From contig CAUEYX010000004.1 of assembly GCA_959022495.1 (NCBI GenBank), forward strand, positions 1-64,000: 64,000 nucleotides of DNA, given 5' to 3'. A program made the position numbers and the translations under genes. Origin of the DNA: an uncultured Lachnospiraceae bacterium. Its GTDB lineage: Bacteria > Bacillota > Clostridia > Lachnospirales > Lachnospiraceae. Shown here in pieces: positions 38,227-46,757 of this stretch (the first letter of the stretch is position 1; each line of letters begins with the position of its first letter). Below the pieces are notes generated by a model, which saw nothing but the letters and a program-made list of their open reading frames with translations, did no database searches and was not told the DNA's origin.

Positions 38227-38234
38227 GCTAAGAT
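38206..38234 (+). promoter_or_regulatory. Promoter of the tyrS T-box leader
   Basis: TTGACA (38206-38211), 17-bp spacer, TAAGAT (38229-38234). The -35 lies within the last codons of the GH123-type gene. Confidence 0.8.
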
Positions 38235-38239
38235 TGCCT

Positions 38240-38525
38240 CATATGATATAAGCTGTGAGGGGAACAAGTAGCAGGCAGCCGTGAAAACAGAAAGCAGCCG
38301 GATGATGAGAGGCGCATGATACGGTGTCAGTGAATACGTCCCGGAGCTCCACACCGAAAGCGTCCGCCCTTGGAGAGGGCAGAGGCAAGTAGGCTGCGGC
38401 GGAGCGGCACACGTTATCGTGCCCAATGAGACCGATGCCGGAAAGACTGGCATCCGGTGAATTAAGGTGGTACCACGGTGAAGTTAAGCCGTCCTTATTG
38501 CGTGAGCAGTAAGGACGGCTTTTTA
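38240..38525 (+). promoter_or_regulatory. T-box riboswitch, tyrosine-responsive (tyrS leader)
   Basis: The T-box sequence AAGGTGGTACCACG is at 38464-38477. The specifier loop reads GAA-TAC with TAC at 38335-38337, a tyrosine codon matching the downstream gene. AGTA is at 38267-38270. The terminator stem AGCCGTCCTTA/TAAGGACGGCT (38487-38497 and 38510-38520) is followed by a T-run. No separate terminator is seen between the GH123-type gene and this leader, so the T-box terminator may also end that transcript. Confidence 0.94.
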
Positions 38526-38588
38526 TCATAGGAAAGTCCTCCGGCCTGCTTATATCAAACTGACCAACTGGAAAAGGAGAAAAAGAAA

Positions 38589-39812
38589 ATGGGAATCTAC
38601 GAAGAACTTCAGGCAAGAGGGCTGATCGCCCAGGTGACGGATGAAGAGGGCATCCGTGATCTGGTGAACAATGGGAAAGCGGTATTCTATATCGGATTTG
38701 ACCCTACCGCGGACAGCCTGCATGTAGGGCATTTTATGGCCCTGTGCCTTATGAAACGCCTCCAGGAGGCAGGCAATAAGCCGATCGCGCTGATCGGCGG
38801 CGGTACTGGCTATATCGGAGACCCGTCAGGGCGCAGCGATATGCGCAGCATGATGACGCCGGAGCAGATCCAGCATAACTGTGACTGCTTTAAGAAACAG
38901 ATGAGTAAGTTTATTGACTTTTCAGAGGGCAGAGCCCTGATGGTAAACAATGCGGACTGGCTGCTTGACCTCAACTATGTGGAAGTGCTCCGCGAGGTAG
39001 GCCCCCATTTCTCTGTCAACAGAATGCTGGCGGCAGAGTGCTATAAACAGAGGATGGAAAAGGGATTAAGCTTCCTTGAGTTCAACTACATGATCATGCA
39101 GGCGTATGACTTCTACGCGCTGTTCCAAAAATACGGCTGCAACCTGCAGTTCGGCGGCGACGACCAGTGGAGCAACATGCTGGCGGGCACGGAGCTGATC
39201 CGCCGCAAACTGGGCAAAGACGCAGGCGCGATGACCATTACGCTTCTTCTCAATTCTGAGGGCAAGAAGATGGGCAAGACTCAGTCCGGCGCGGTATGGC
39301 TGGATGAGAACAAAACCACGCCCTTTGAGTTCTACCAGTACTGGAGAAATGTTGCCGACGCGGATGTACTTAAGTGTATCCGTATGCTGACCTTCCTTCC
39401 GCTGGAGGAGATCGACAAGATGGATTCCTGGGAGGGCGCGCAGCTCAACACCGCGAAGGAGATCCTTGCGTATGAGCTGACCAAGCTGGTGCACGGCGAG
39501 GAAGAGGCGAAGAAAGCACAGGAGAGCGCGCGGGCGCTGTTCACACAGGGAAACGCGGCCCAGATGCCGACCACAGAACTTGGGGATGATGACTTCGAGG
39601 AAGGCAGCATTGATATTCTGACCATGCTTGTGAAGGCGGAGCTTGTTCCGTCAAAGTCAGAGGCAAGGCGCGCGGTGCAGCAGGGCGGCGTGGCTGTGGA
39701 CGGTGAGAAAGTCAATGACATCAAAGCTGTCTATGGGAAAGATGCTCTTGCGGGCGAGGGCGTGATCCTGAAGAAAGGGAAGAAGAACTTCCGCAGGATT
39801 GTTGTAAAATAA
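38589..39812 (+). CDS. tyrS: Tyrosyl-tRNA synthetase
   Basis: Charges tRNA-Tyr. 407 residues: class I catalytic domain with the HIGH variant HVGHF (about 46) and KMSKS variant KMGKT (about 227), then a C-terminal S4 RNA-binding domain (SKSEARRAVQQGGVAVDGEKV region from about 355). ATG 38589 follows AAAAGGAGAAAA. Regulated by the tyrosine T-box just upstream. Confidence 0.97.
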   Translation: MGIYEELQARGLIAQVTDEEGIRDLVNNGKAVFYIGFDPTADSLHVGHFMALCLMKRLQEAGNKPIALIGGGTGYIGDPSGRSDMRSMMTPEQIQHNCDCFKKQMSKFIDFSEGRALMVNNADWLLDLNYVEVLREVGPHFSVNRMLAAECYKQRMEKGLSFLEFNYMIMQAYDFYALFQKYGCNLQFGGDDQWSNMLAGTELIRRKLGKDAGAMTITLLLNSEGKKMGKTQSGAVWLDENKTTPFEFYQYWRNVADADVLKCIRMLTFLPLEEIDKMDSWEGAQLNTAKEILAYELTKLVHGEEEAKKAQESARALFTQGNAAQMPTTELGDDDFEEGSIDILTMLVKAELVPSKSEARRAVQQGGVAVDGEKVNDIKAVYGKDALAGEGVILKKGKKNFRRIVVK

Positions 39813-39831
39813 GAGCAGTCTGAGGTATAAT
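39802..39831 (+). promoter_or_regulatory. Possible hydF promoter
   Basis: TTGTAA (39802-39807), 18-bp spacer, TATAAT (39826-39831), overlapping the end of tyrS. Confidence 0.5.
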
Positions 39832-39862
39832 TTTCAGGCTGGACAGAGAAATCATTTTGCGA

Positions 39863-39886
39863 GGGGGCAGGAGGAATCCTGCTCCC
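39863..39886 (+). promoter_or_regulatory. Hairpin in the hydF leader
   Basis: A ten-base-pair stem with one G.T pair (39863-39872 with 39877-39886) and GGAA loop, followed only by ATTTTG. It may be a weak terminator for tyrS or a leader structure for hydF. Confidence 0.45.
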
Positions 39887-39913
39887 TGTCTGCATTTTGT
39901 GGAGGGATGAATT

Positions 39914-41158
39914 ATGGGAATGAACCAGACACCCGCGGCCGAGAGGCTGCACATTGGATTTTTCGGCAGGCGCAACGCGGGAAAATCAAGCGTGATGAAC
40001 GCGGTGACAGGACAGGATATCGCGGTGGTCTCCGAGGTGAAGGGAACCACCACGGACCCGGTCAGCAAAGCCATGGAACTTCTGCCTTTAGGGCCGGTGG
40101 TGATGCTGGATACGGCGGGGATTGATGATGAAGGGGAACTGGGGGACCTGCGTGTCAGAAAGAGTTATCAGGTATTAAATAAAACAGATGTGGCAGTGCT
40201 TGTCATTGACGGCGCCGTCGGGGCGTCAGAGGAGGACAGAACCCTGCTGGAGCGGATACGGGAGAAGAAGATCCCATTTCTGATCGCTGTGAATAAAAAA
40301 GAGCTGTCTGCGCCCGGGATGATTGAAACGGTGTCCGGACAGCTGCGTGTGCCGGAAGAAGAGAAAAAAAGCAGAGTTCTCCTTGTGAGTGCCGCAAGGG
40401 GTGAGGGAATCCGTGAACTGAAAGAGCGGATTGCCGAGGCTGCCCGGACAGAGGAGGCGGAGCGGTATATTGTCCGTGATCTCCTGGAGCCTTCCGATAC
40501 GGTGGTGCTTGTGGTGCCTATCGACAAGGCGGCACCCAAAGGCAGGCTCATCCTTCCCCAGCAGCAGACGATCCGGGATATCCTGGAAGCGGACGCGGTC
40601 TCCGTGGTGGTGAAAGAGACCGGGCTTAAGAATGCGCTGGGTCAGCTTCAGAAAAAGCCCAAGATGGTGATTACAGACAGCCAGGCATTTGAAAAAGCGG
40701 CGGCAGATACACCGGAAGATATTCTGCTGACTTCATTTTCGATCTTGTTCGCAAGATATAAGGGGAACCTTAAGACCGTTGTAAAAGGGGTGACTGCCCT
40801 GGACAAATTACAGGATGGCGATACCATTCTCATAAGTGAGGGATGCACCCATCACAGGCAGTGTGACGATATCGGGACGGTAAAACTGCCCCGGTGGATC
40901 AGGGAATACACAGGCCGGGATATCCGGATTCAGACCACCTCAGGAACCGAGTTCCCGGATGATCTGGCAGAATATCAGATGGTCATCCACTGCGGCGGGT
41001 GCATGCTGAATGAGCGGGAAATGAAGTACCGCCTGAAATGCGCGGAGGACCAGGGTGTGCCCATGACAAACTATGGCATTGCCATCGCGTATATGAAGGG
41101 CATACTGAAGCGCAGCGTGGAAGTATTCCCTGAGATTTATAAATTTCTCGACTTATAA
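39914..41158 (+). CDS. hydF: [FeFe]-hydrogenase H-cluster maturation GTPase HydF
   Basis: Scaffold and carrier that delivers the diiron subcluster to the hydrogenase. 414 residues: an N-terminal GTPase domain (FFGRRNAGKSS; DTAGIDDEG; VNKKE) and a C-terminal cluster domain with the ligands in ECTHHRQCDD-like form (Cys and His near 309) and HCGGCM (about 360). ATG 39914 follows GGAGGG. Neither hydE, hydG nor a hydrogenase gene is in the window, so the maturation genes are dispersed. Its end overlaps the convergent hxlR gene by 22 bases. Confidence 0.95.
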   Translation: MGMNQTPAAERLHIGFFGRRNAGKSSVMNAVTGQDIAVVSEVKGTTTDPVSKAMELLPLGPVVMLDTAGIDDEGELGDLRVRKSYQVLNKTDVAVLVIDGAVGASEEDRTLLERIREKKIPFLIAVNKKELSAPGMIETVSGQLRVPEEEKKSRVLLVSAARGEGIRELKERIAEAARTEEAERYIVRDLLEPSDTVVLVVPIDKAAPKGRLILPQQQTIRDILEADAVSVVVKETGLKNALGQLQKKPKMVITDSQAFEKAAADTPEDILLTSFSILFARYKGNLKTVVKGVTALDKLQDGDTILISEGCTHHRQCDDIGTVKLPRWIREYTGRDIRIQTTSGTEFPDDLAEYQMVIHCGGCMLNEREMKYRLKCAEDQGVPMTNYGIAIAYMKGILKRSVEVFPEIYKFLDL

Positions 41159-41472
41159 TCTTCGCCCCATGCCCGCAGCGCGTCGAGGATGGGTTTCAGG
41201 CTCTGTCCGAGTTCCGTCAGGGAATATTCCACCCGGGGCGGAACTTCCGGATAGACCGTGCGGTTTATAAGGCCGCTGTTTTCCATGTCGCGCAGCTGCG
41301 CGGTCAATACTTTCTGAGAGACATTTCCGATGGATTTCTTTAATTCACCGAAACGCTTCCTGCCGGGAAGAAGATCCCGCAGGATCAGCACCTTCCATTT
41401 ATCTCCGATCAGGGTGAGTGTTGTCTCCACCGGACATGCGGGCAGCACTTTATCGGTTGTCTGTTCTGACAT
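41137..41472 (-). CDS. HxlR-family transcriptional regulator
   Basis: Winged-helix repressor or activator that usually controls a divergent neighbour, often in response to aldehyde, quinone or redox stress. 111 residues; the HxlR signature runs from CPVETTLTLIGDKWKVLILRDLL (about 12-34) through SQKVLTAQLRDMENSGLI. A Cys lies just before the conserved helix, where redox-sensing members (YodB/HypR type) keep theirs. Divergent to the flavin/ferredoxin protein at 41722, its likely target. The start codon follows GGAGG on the minus strand. Confidence 0.93.
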   Translation of the reverse strand: MSEQTTDKVLPACPVETTLTLIGDKWKVLILRDLLPGRKRFGELKKSIGNVSQKVLTAQLRDMENSGLINRTVYPEVPPRVEYSLTELGQSLKPILDALRAWGEDYKSRNL

Positions 41473-41523
41473 AAAAATTCCTCCAATCTTTACTTTTAAA
41501 CAAGCAGTTTTCTATATATAAAT

Positions 41524-41542
41524 TATACAAACCTAAAGTATA
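41524..41542. promoter_or_regulatory. Candidate operator dyad upstream of hxlR
   Basis: Inverted repeat TATAC-N9-GTATA. On the minus strand one arm overlaps a TATAAT-like -10 of hxlR, which suits autoregulation. The hxlR -35 is weak. Confidence 0.45.
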
Positions 41543-41651
41543 CAAAAGCGGGTACAGCCCTATTATACCATCAGAGAAGCCTTTTGCAACGGATTCCTCA
41601 GCCGGGCGGCACGGTTACTTTTCGGTAACTATACCACAATAATGTGCGTAC

Positions 41652-41680
41652 TTTACACATTTTCTGCCGGCTCCTACAAT
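41652..41680 (+). promoter_or_regulatory. Promoter of the flavin/ferredoxin gene
   Basis: TTTACA (41652-41657), 17-bp spacer, TACAAT (41675-41680). A dyad TGTG...CACA (about 41643-41659) overlaps the -35, a plausible HxlR site. A second dyad GTTAC-N6-GTAAC lies about 41613-41628. Confidence 0.6.
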
Positions 41681-41721
41681 AACATTGAACATAGTAGTTT
41701 GAAAGGACAAGGAGGATGAAT

Positions 41722-42333
41722 ATGACAGTACAGGAGTGTCTGAGAATACTGCGCGGGATCAAAGACGCGGCGTTCGCCACTGTGGATGAAAAAGGAGATC
41801 CCCATGTGCGGATGATTGATGTCATGCTGGTGGAAGAGGGACGGCTTTGTTTCTGCACGGCGCGGGGGAAAGCGTTTTATCGGCAGCTGATGCGGACGCC
41901 CCGGACGGAGATTACGGGACTGAACCGGGAGTACCAGATGGTCCGGCTTCTTGGAAGTGTTCGAAGGCTTCCGAACCAGAAAAAGTGGATTGACCGTATT
42001 TTTGAGGAGAATCCATCTATGAATGACGTCTATCCGGGGGAGAGCCGGTATATCCTGGAGCCGTTCTGTATAGAAAGCGGAGAGATTGAATTCTTTGATC
42101 TTGGGAAAACTCCAATATATCGGGAAAGTTTTGCTCTTGGGGAGGCAGAAGCGCCGAAAAAAGGATTTGAGATTACAGACGCCTGCATCGGATGCGGGAT
42201 CTGCGGGGAGAAGTGCCCGCAGCAGTGTATCCGGGAGGGGCATCCGTTTGTGATCCGTCAGGAGCACTGCCTGCACTGCGGGCTGTGTTATGAAAACTGC
42301 CCGGTGCAGGCAGTGCGGAGGAGAGGTGAGTGA
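41722..42333 (+). CDS. Flavin-binding (PNPOx-like) protein fused to a 2[4Fe-4S] ferredoxin
   Basis: Probable flavin/iron-sulfur electron-transfer or reductase protein; substrate unknown. ATG 41722 sits six bases after GGAGG (41711-41715), whereas ATG 41716 directly abuts it. 203 residues: an N-terminal pyridoxamine-phosphate-oxidase-like split barrel (about 1-130; DAAFATVDEKGDPHVRMIDVM) and a C-terminal ferredoxin domain with two CxxCxxCxxxCP motifs (CIGCGICGEKCP, CLHCGLCYENCP). Divergent from the HxlR regulator; the next gene starts within a few bases of its stop. Confidence 0.85.
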   Translation: MTVQECLRILRGIKDAAFATVDEKGDPHVRMIDVMLVEEGRLCFCTARGKAFYRQLMRTPRTEITGLNREYQMVRLLGSVRRLPNQKKWIDRIFEENPSMNDVYPGESRYILEPFCIESGEIEFFDLGKTPIYRESFALGEAEAPKKGFEITDACIGCGICGEKCPQQCIREGHPFVIRQEHCLHCGLCYENCPVQAVRRRGE

Positions 42334-42335
42334 TT

Positions 42336-43877
42336 ATGATACAAGATATATGGACGCTGCTGGCTGACCGACCGGGATTTTTCGGAGGCCTGCTGATGGA
42401 ACACCTGGTGATTTCCCTGACAGCGGTTGCGGCCGCCATCTTTTTGGGCGGCCTGGCGGGGATTCTGATCAGTGAGTTTCAGAGAGCTTCTAAGCCTACG
42501 CTGGCAGTGATTAATTTCCTTTATACGATTCCATCCATCTCGATGCTGGGATTCCTGATCCCATTTTCCGGTGTGGGAAATACAACAGCAGTGATCGCCC
42601 TCACGGTCTATGCGCTGCTTCCCATGGTTCGGAATACCCATACAGGCATAGCCAATATCGATCCCGCAGTTCTGGAAGCGGCAAAGGGGATGGGAAGCAC
42701 GCCCGCGCAGATCCTTTTTAAAATCAAACTGCCGCTGGCCATGCCGGTGATTATGTCCGGTATTCGCAGCATGGTAACCATGACGACCGCCCTTGCGGGC
42801 ATCGCGTCTTTTATCGGAGCCGGCGGGCTGGGAGTCGCGATTTATCGGGGCATTACCACGAATAACGCGGCCATGACCATGACAGGAAGTCTTCTGATTG
42901 CGGTTCTGGCGCTGGTGGCAGATTTTCTGCTGGGGGTTGTGGAACGGCACATGAAGAAGCGCGGCGCGAAGGTGGGACGGGCCGGCCGCATTCTGGCGTG
43001 GGGCGGCCTGGCCGCGGCCTGCGCGGCATTTATCGCGGCCGCGGTGTCTGGCTCCCGCGCAGGGGAAACGGTTCACATTGCTACGAAACCTATGACAGAG
43101 CAGTATATAATGGGACAGATGCTGAAGATTCTGATCGAGCAGGATACGGATCTGGATGTAGAGCTGACTCAGGGCGTGGGCGGAGGTACATCCAACATTC
43201 AGCCGGCGATGGAGAGCGGGGAGTTCGATATTTATCCGGAATATACCGGGACCGGCTGGAACATGGTACTGAAGAACGAGGACCCGTACACGGAGGAATT
43301 GTTCCCCGAGCTCCAGAGAGAATACGAAGAAGCGTATTCTATGGAGTGGAAAGGGATGTACGGGTTTAACAACACTTATGGAATTGCCGTGCGCAGGGAG
43401 ATCGCGGAACAGTATGATCTTCACGCCTGCTCAGACCTTGCGGCAGCGGCCGGTCAGCTTGTATTTGGGGCAGAGTATGATTTCTTTGAGCGGGAGGACG
43501 GGTATGACGCGTTCTGCGATGCTTATGGACTGAATTTCAAAGAGACGATGGATCTGGATATCGGGCTGAAATACCAGGCTCTGGACCAGAAGCAGATCGA
43601 TGTTATGGCTGTCTTCACCACAGACGGACAGCTCGCTGCCGCGGATGTGGTGGTGCTGGAGGATGACAGGCAGTTTTACCCATCTTATCTGTGCGGAAAT
43701 GTAGTGAGAAGCGAAGTGCTTGAGAAATACCCGGAGCTGGACGGGGTGCTTGGCAGACTGGACGGTTTGATCTCGGACAGAGACATGGCACAGATGAACT
43801 ACGAAGTGGAGACGGAAAGCAGAGAGCCGGAAGACGTGGCAGAGGAATATCTCAGCTCCCACGGTCTGCTGCAGTAA
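42336..43877 (+). CDS. Osmoprotectant/choline-type ABC transporter permease fused to its substrate-binding domain
   Basis: Imports quaternary-amine compatible solutes such as glycine betaine, carnitine or choline; the substrate is not readable. 513 residues from ATG 42336 (GTG 42330, overlapping the upstream gene, is an alternative). Residues about 1-215 form a permease with several membrane segments and the EAA-type loop (LEAAKGMGSTPAQI). After one more membrane helix, an OpuAC/ProX-like binding domain follows (about 245-510; HIATKPMTEQYIMGQMLKIL). The fused BC arrangement is known in Firmicute OpuC/OpuF-like systems. Operon with the ATPase gene. Confidence 0.9.
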   Translation: MIQDIWTLLADRPGFFGGLLMEHLVISLTAVAAAIFLGGLAGILISEFQRASKPTLAVINFLYTIPSISMLGFLIPFSGVGNTTAVIALTVYALLPMVRNTHTGIANIDPAVLEAAKGMGSTPAQILFKIKLPLAMPVIMSGIRSMVTMTTALAGIASFIGAGGLGVAIYRGITTNNAAMTMTGSLLIAVLALVADFLLGVVERHMKKRGAKVGRAGRILAWGGLAAACAAFIAAAVSGSRAGETVHIATKPMTEQYIMGQMLKILIEQDTDLDVELTQGVGGGTSNIQPAMESGEFDIYPEYTGTGWNMVLKNEDPYTEELFPELQREYEEAYSMEWKGMYGFNNTYGIAVRREIAEQYDLHACSDLAAAAGQLVFGAEYDFFEREDGYDAFCDAYGLNFKETMDLDIGLKYQALDQKQIDVMAVFTTDGQLAAADVVVLEDDRQFYPSYLCGNVVRSEVLEKYPELDGVLGRLDGLISDRDMAQMNYEVETESREPEDVAEEYLSSHGLLQ

Positions 43878-43914
43878 TCACAGCATGAGTCTGGATGCGG
43901 AAGGAGGAAGTACA

Positions 43915-44691
43915 ATGCAGACAATGATAGAATTCCGCCATGTGCGGAAGGCGTATGGAGACAAAGTGGTTCTGAAAGATTTTAACCTGTCTGTCCGGAA
44001 AGGAGAGTTTGTTACCATAATCGGTTCCTCGGGATGCGGCAAGACGACAGCCCTGAAGATGGTCAACGGACTTCTGGAACCGGAGGAAGGTGAAGTGCTG
44101 GTCCGGGGGGAGAACATCCGCGAGAAGGATCAGACGATGCTGCGCAGAAATATCGGCTGGGCCATCCAGGGCAGCGTGCTCTTTCCTCACATGACAGTGG
44201 AACAGAATATTGCGTATGTGCCAAATCTGCTGAACAAGAAAGATAAGAAGAAAACACGGGAAGCGGTGGACAGATGGATGCGCATCGTGGGGCTTCATGA
44301 GGAGCTGAAAGAGCGTTTCCCGGCAGAACTCTCCGGCGGTCAGCAGCAGAGAGTGGGCATCGCGCGGGCGATGGCTGCTTCGCCGGATATCCTGCTGATG
44401 GATGAGCCATTTGGGGCGGTCGATGAGATTACCCGGGGACAGCTCCAGGCTGAGCTTCATCAGATCTATGAGAAAACAGGGGTTACCGTACTGTTTGTGA
44501 CCCACGATATCTCGGAAGCCCTGAAGCTGGGAACCAAGGTCCTTGTGATGGATCAGGGGGAGATCCTGCAGTATGCGGAGCCGGAAGAGATACTTAAGCG
44601 CCCCGCGGGAGAGTTTGTGACCAGGCTGGTGGAGCAGCAGCGTCGCGTGCGCGGCCTGTCGGGTGAAAGACCTGATATTGTAAGAAAGTGA
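43915..44691 (+). CDS. Osmoprotectant-type ABC transporter ATPase
   Basis: Powers the adjacent permease/binding fusion. 258 residues from ATG 43915 (GGAGG seven bases upstream), with Walker A GSSGCGKTT, signature LSGGQQQRVGIARAM and Walker B ILLMDEPFGAVD. It ends shortly after the ABC core and lacks the C-terminal CBS pair that senses ionic strength in OpuA/OpuCA, so osmotic gating by that route is not expected. Confidence 0.9.
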   Translation: MQTMIEFRHVRKAYGDKVVLKDFNLSVRKGEFVTIIGSSGCGKTTALKMVNGLLEPEEGEVLVRGENIREKDQTMLRRNIGWAIQGSVLFPHMTVEQNIAYVPNLLNKKDKKKTREAVDRWMRIVGLHEELKERFPAELSGGQQQRVGIARAMAASPDILLMDEPFGAVDEITRGQLQAELHQIYEKTGVTVLFVTHDISEALKLGTKVLVMDQGEILQYAEPEEILKRPAGEFVTRLVEQQRRVRGLSGERPDIVRK

Positions 44692-44720
44692 TTGCCAAAA
44701 CTTTATAATTTGTTTATAAT
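44692..44720 (+). promoter_or_regulatory. Promoter of the PutP-type symporter
   Basis: TTGCCA (44692-44697), 17-bp spacer, TATAAT (44715-44720), starting right after the ATPase stop codon. The leader to the symporter is about 105 bases. Confidence 0.75.
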
Positions 44721-44832
44721 TAATTCCATATTGTGCCGTGGATATGGGAATGCGGGGGCAGAGGTGATATTTTCCGGGCCCGGCAGAGCCGCGTATGCGG
44801 CCGGCATAGACGAAGAGAAAGGACGATATGGA

Positions 44833-46386
44833 ATGGGAGATACGTTACAGATCTTGGTTGCCATGGTGATCTATATGGCCCTGGTGATCATTTTGGGAGT
44901 TACTTTTGCAAAGAGGGCAAACGCAAGTTCAGATGCCTATTTCCTCGGGGGCCGGAGCCTGGGTCCCTGGGTGACAGCCATGAGCGCGGAGGCATCCGAT
45001 ATGTCGGGCTGGCTGCTCATGGGGCTGCCGGGTGTGGCTTACTGGTGCGGCATCGCCGACGCGGCCTGGACGGCCATCGGGCTGGCGGTGGGTACATATA
45101 TTAACTGGCTGATCGTCTCGAAAAGACTGCGCCGGTACAGTGAAAAGGCGGGGAATGCCATTACACTGCCAGAATATTTTTCCAACCGCTTCCACGAGAA
45201 GCGCAAGGTCATTTTGACCATCGCGGCGGTTTTTATTTTGATCTTTTTTACAGTGTACGCGGCCAGCTGTCTGGTTACATGCGGCAAACTGTTTTCTACG
45301 CTGTTTGACCTGCCTTATGTGCCGATGATGATTGTGGGCGCGGTGTTTGTCCTGATCTATACGATCATCGGAGGATTCCTGGCAGAAAGCGCGTCGGATT
45401 TCATGCAGGCTGTGGTTATGGTCATTGCCCTGGGCGTTATCGTATGCATTGGGACGGCGTCAGCCGGCGGGCTGGGAGCTGTGATTGAAAACGCGAAGTC
45501 CATTCCCGGATTTCTTGATTTCTTTGGAATCGCCACCCCGCAGACTGTGGACGGTGTGCAGCAGGCGGCTGACGGCGTTCCGCTTTTCGGAGAAGCGGTA
45601 TCGTACGGATTCCTCCCGATTGCCTCGGCGTTTGCATGGGGGCTGGGATATTTTGGCATGCCTCAGGTACTGCTTCGCTTTATGGCCATCCGGCATGAGG
45701 GCGAGCTCAAACGTTCCCGCCGCATTGCGACAGTGTGGGTGCTGATTTCTCTTACAATCGCGGTGTTCATCGGTCTGGTGGGAAGGACGCTGTACCCCAC
45801 GGCGCTTGCGACTTCGTCAGAGGCGGAGAACGTATTTATTCTGCTTTCTACGAATCTGCTGCCTCCGCTGATCGCGGGCTTTGTGATGGCGGGAATTCTG
45901 GCCGCGACGATCAGTTCCTCGGATTCGTATCTTCTGATCGCGGCTTCCGCGTTCGCGAAGAATATTTATCAGGGCCTGTTCCGCCGCAAGGCATCTGACA
46001 GGGAAGTTCTGAATGTGTCCAGGCTGACTCTGCTTCTGATTGCTGTCGTGGCAATTATCATCGCGCTGGATGAGAACAGCGTAATCTTTACAATTGTAAG
46101 TTTTGCCTGGGCCGGGTTTGGCGCTACCTTCGGGCCGCTGATGCTCTTCAGCCTGTTCTGGAAGAGGACCACAAGAGCCGGGGCCATCGCCGGCATGCTT
46201 GGCGGCGCGGGCATGGTCTTCGTGTGGAATCTGCTGGTGCGGCCGCTGGGCGGACTGTGGGATATCTATGAGCTTCTGCCGGCATTTATCTTCTCCAGCC
46301 TGTGTATCATCGTGGTATCCCTGCTGACGCCGGAGCCGTCGGAGGAGATCCAGAGAGAGTTCGCGGAAGTGCGGGAAGGCAGATAA
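44833..46386 (+). CDS. putP: Sodium/proline symporter (PutP, SSS family)
   Basis: Na+-coupled uptake of proline, serving nutrition or osmoprotection. ATG 44833 (MGDTLQILVAMVIYMALVII) gives 517 residues; the in-frame extension to 44692 overlaps the promoter. About 13 membrane segments with the family motifs FLGGRSLGPWVTAMSAEASDMSGW near the N-terminus and a helix-rich core (GYFGMPQVLLRFMAIRH). It follows the osmoprotectant ABC genes, which suits a shared osmotic role. Confidence 0.93.
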   Translation: MGDTLQILVAMVIYMALVIILGVTFAKRANASSDAYFLGGRSLGPWVTAMSAEASDMSGWLLMGLPGVAYWCGIADAAWTAIGLAVGTYINWLIVSKRLRRYSEKAGNAITLPEYFSNRFHEKRKVILTIAAVFILIFFTVYAASCLVTCGKLFSTLFDLPYVPMMIVGAVFVLIYTIIGGFLAESASDFMQAVVMVIALGVIVCIGTASAGGLGAVIENAKSIPGFLDFFGIATPQTVDGVQQAADGVPLFGEAVSYGFLPIASAFAWGLGYFGMPQVLLRFMAIRHEGELKRSRRIATVWVLISLTIAVFIGLVGRTLYPTALATSSEAENVFILLSTNLLPPLIAGFVMAGILAATISSSDSYLLIAASAFAKNIYQGLFRRKASDREVLNVSRLTLLLIAVVAIIIALDENSVIFTIVSFAWAGFGATFGPLMLFSLFWKRTTRAGAIAGMLGGAGMVFVWNLLVRPLGGLWDIYELLPAFIFSSLCIIVVSLLTPEPSEEIQREFAEVREGR

Positions 46387-46450
46387 AGCTCAGGACACCG
46401 CGGTATCTGGTGCGGAGGAGACCATTCATATAATAATACCGAATATAAGT

Positions 46451-46499
46451 AAAAACGGATGACGATCGGGAGGATGCTCCCGGCCGGCATCCGTTTTTA
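46451..46499 (+). terminator. Terminator of putP
   Basis: AAAAACGGATG (46451-46461) pairs with CATCCGTTTTT (46488-46498); an inner CGGGAG/CTCCCG stem closes the loop. Confidence 0.9.
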
Positions 46500-46757
46500 T
46501 CTGCCGCGGATGCCAAAAAAGGTGCTGCTGTATGGGCATGGCACACAGGAATCTGTGCAGACCTGGAGCCTACGGTGAAATGGGCTGAAGACCAGATTTA
46601 TAAAAAAAGGTAGATTTTTCCATTTTGACAAGATATAATAGAAAACGACGCATATTTGTTGGAACGGGAGATAAAAAGGAAGGCTGAACATAAAAAATGT
46701 CTGCAATGTTTTCCGGTTTTGCATAAAATGCATGATTTTGTGAAAGGAGATCCAAAG
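46500..46757 (+). other. Upstream region of the pilin-like gene
   Basis: No gene is seen. A TATAAT at 46634-46639 has a poor -35 (TAGATT, 46611-46616) at 17-bp spacing, and a nearby TTGACA at 46625 lies too close to it. AAAGGAGAT at 46743-46751 is the ribosome-binding site. Confidence 0.35.

Noticed and set aside
42288..43424. 378-codon antisense frame opposite the osmoprotectant permease
   Set aside because: Long only because of the codon bias of the sense gene; composition (His/Arg/Gln-rich) is not protein-like.
46624..46639. TTGACA and TATAAT near 46630 as one promoter
   Set aside because: The boxes are only a few bases apart, so they cannot function as a pair.
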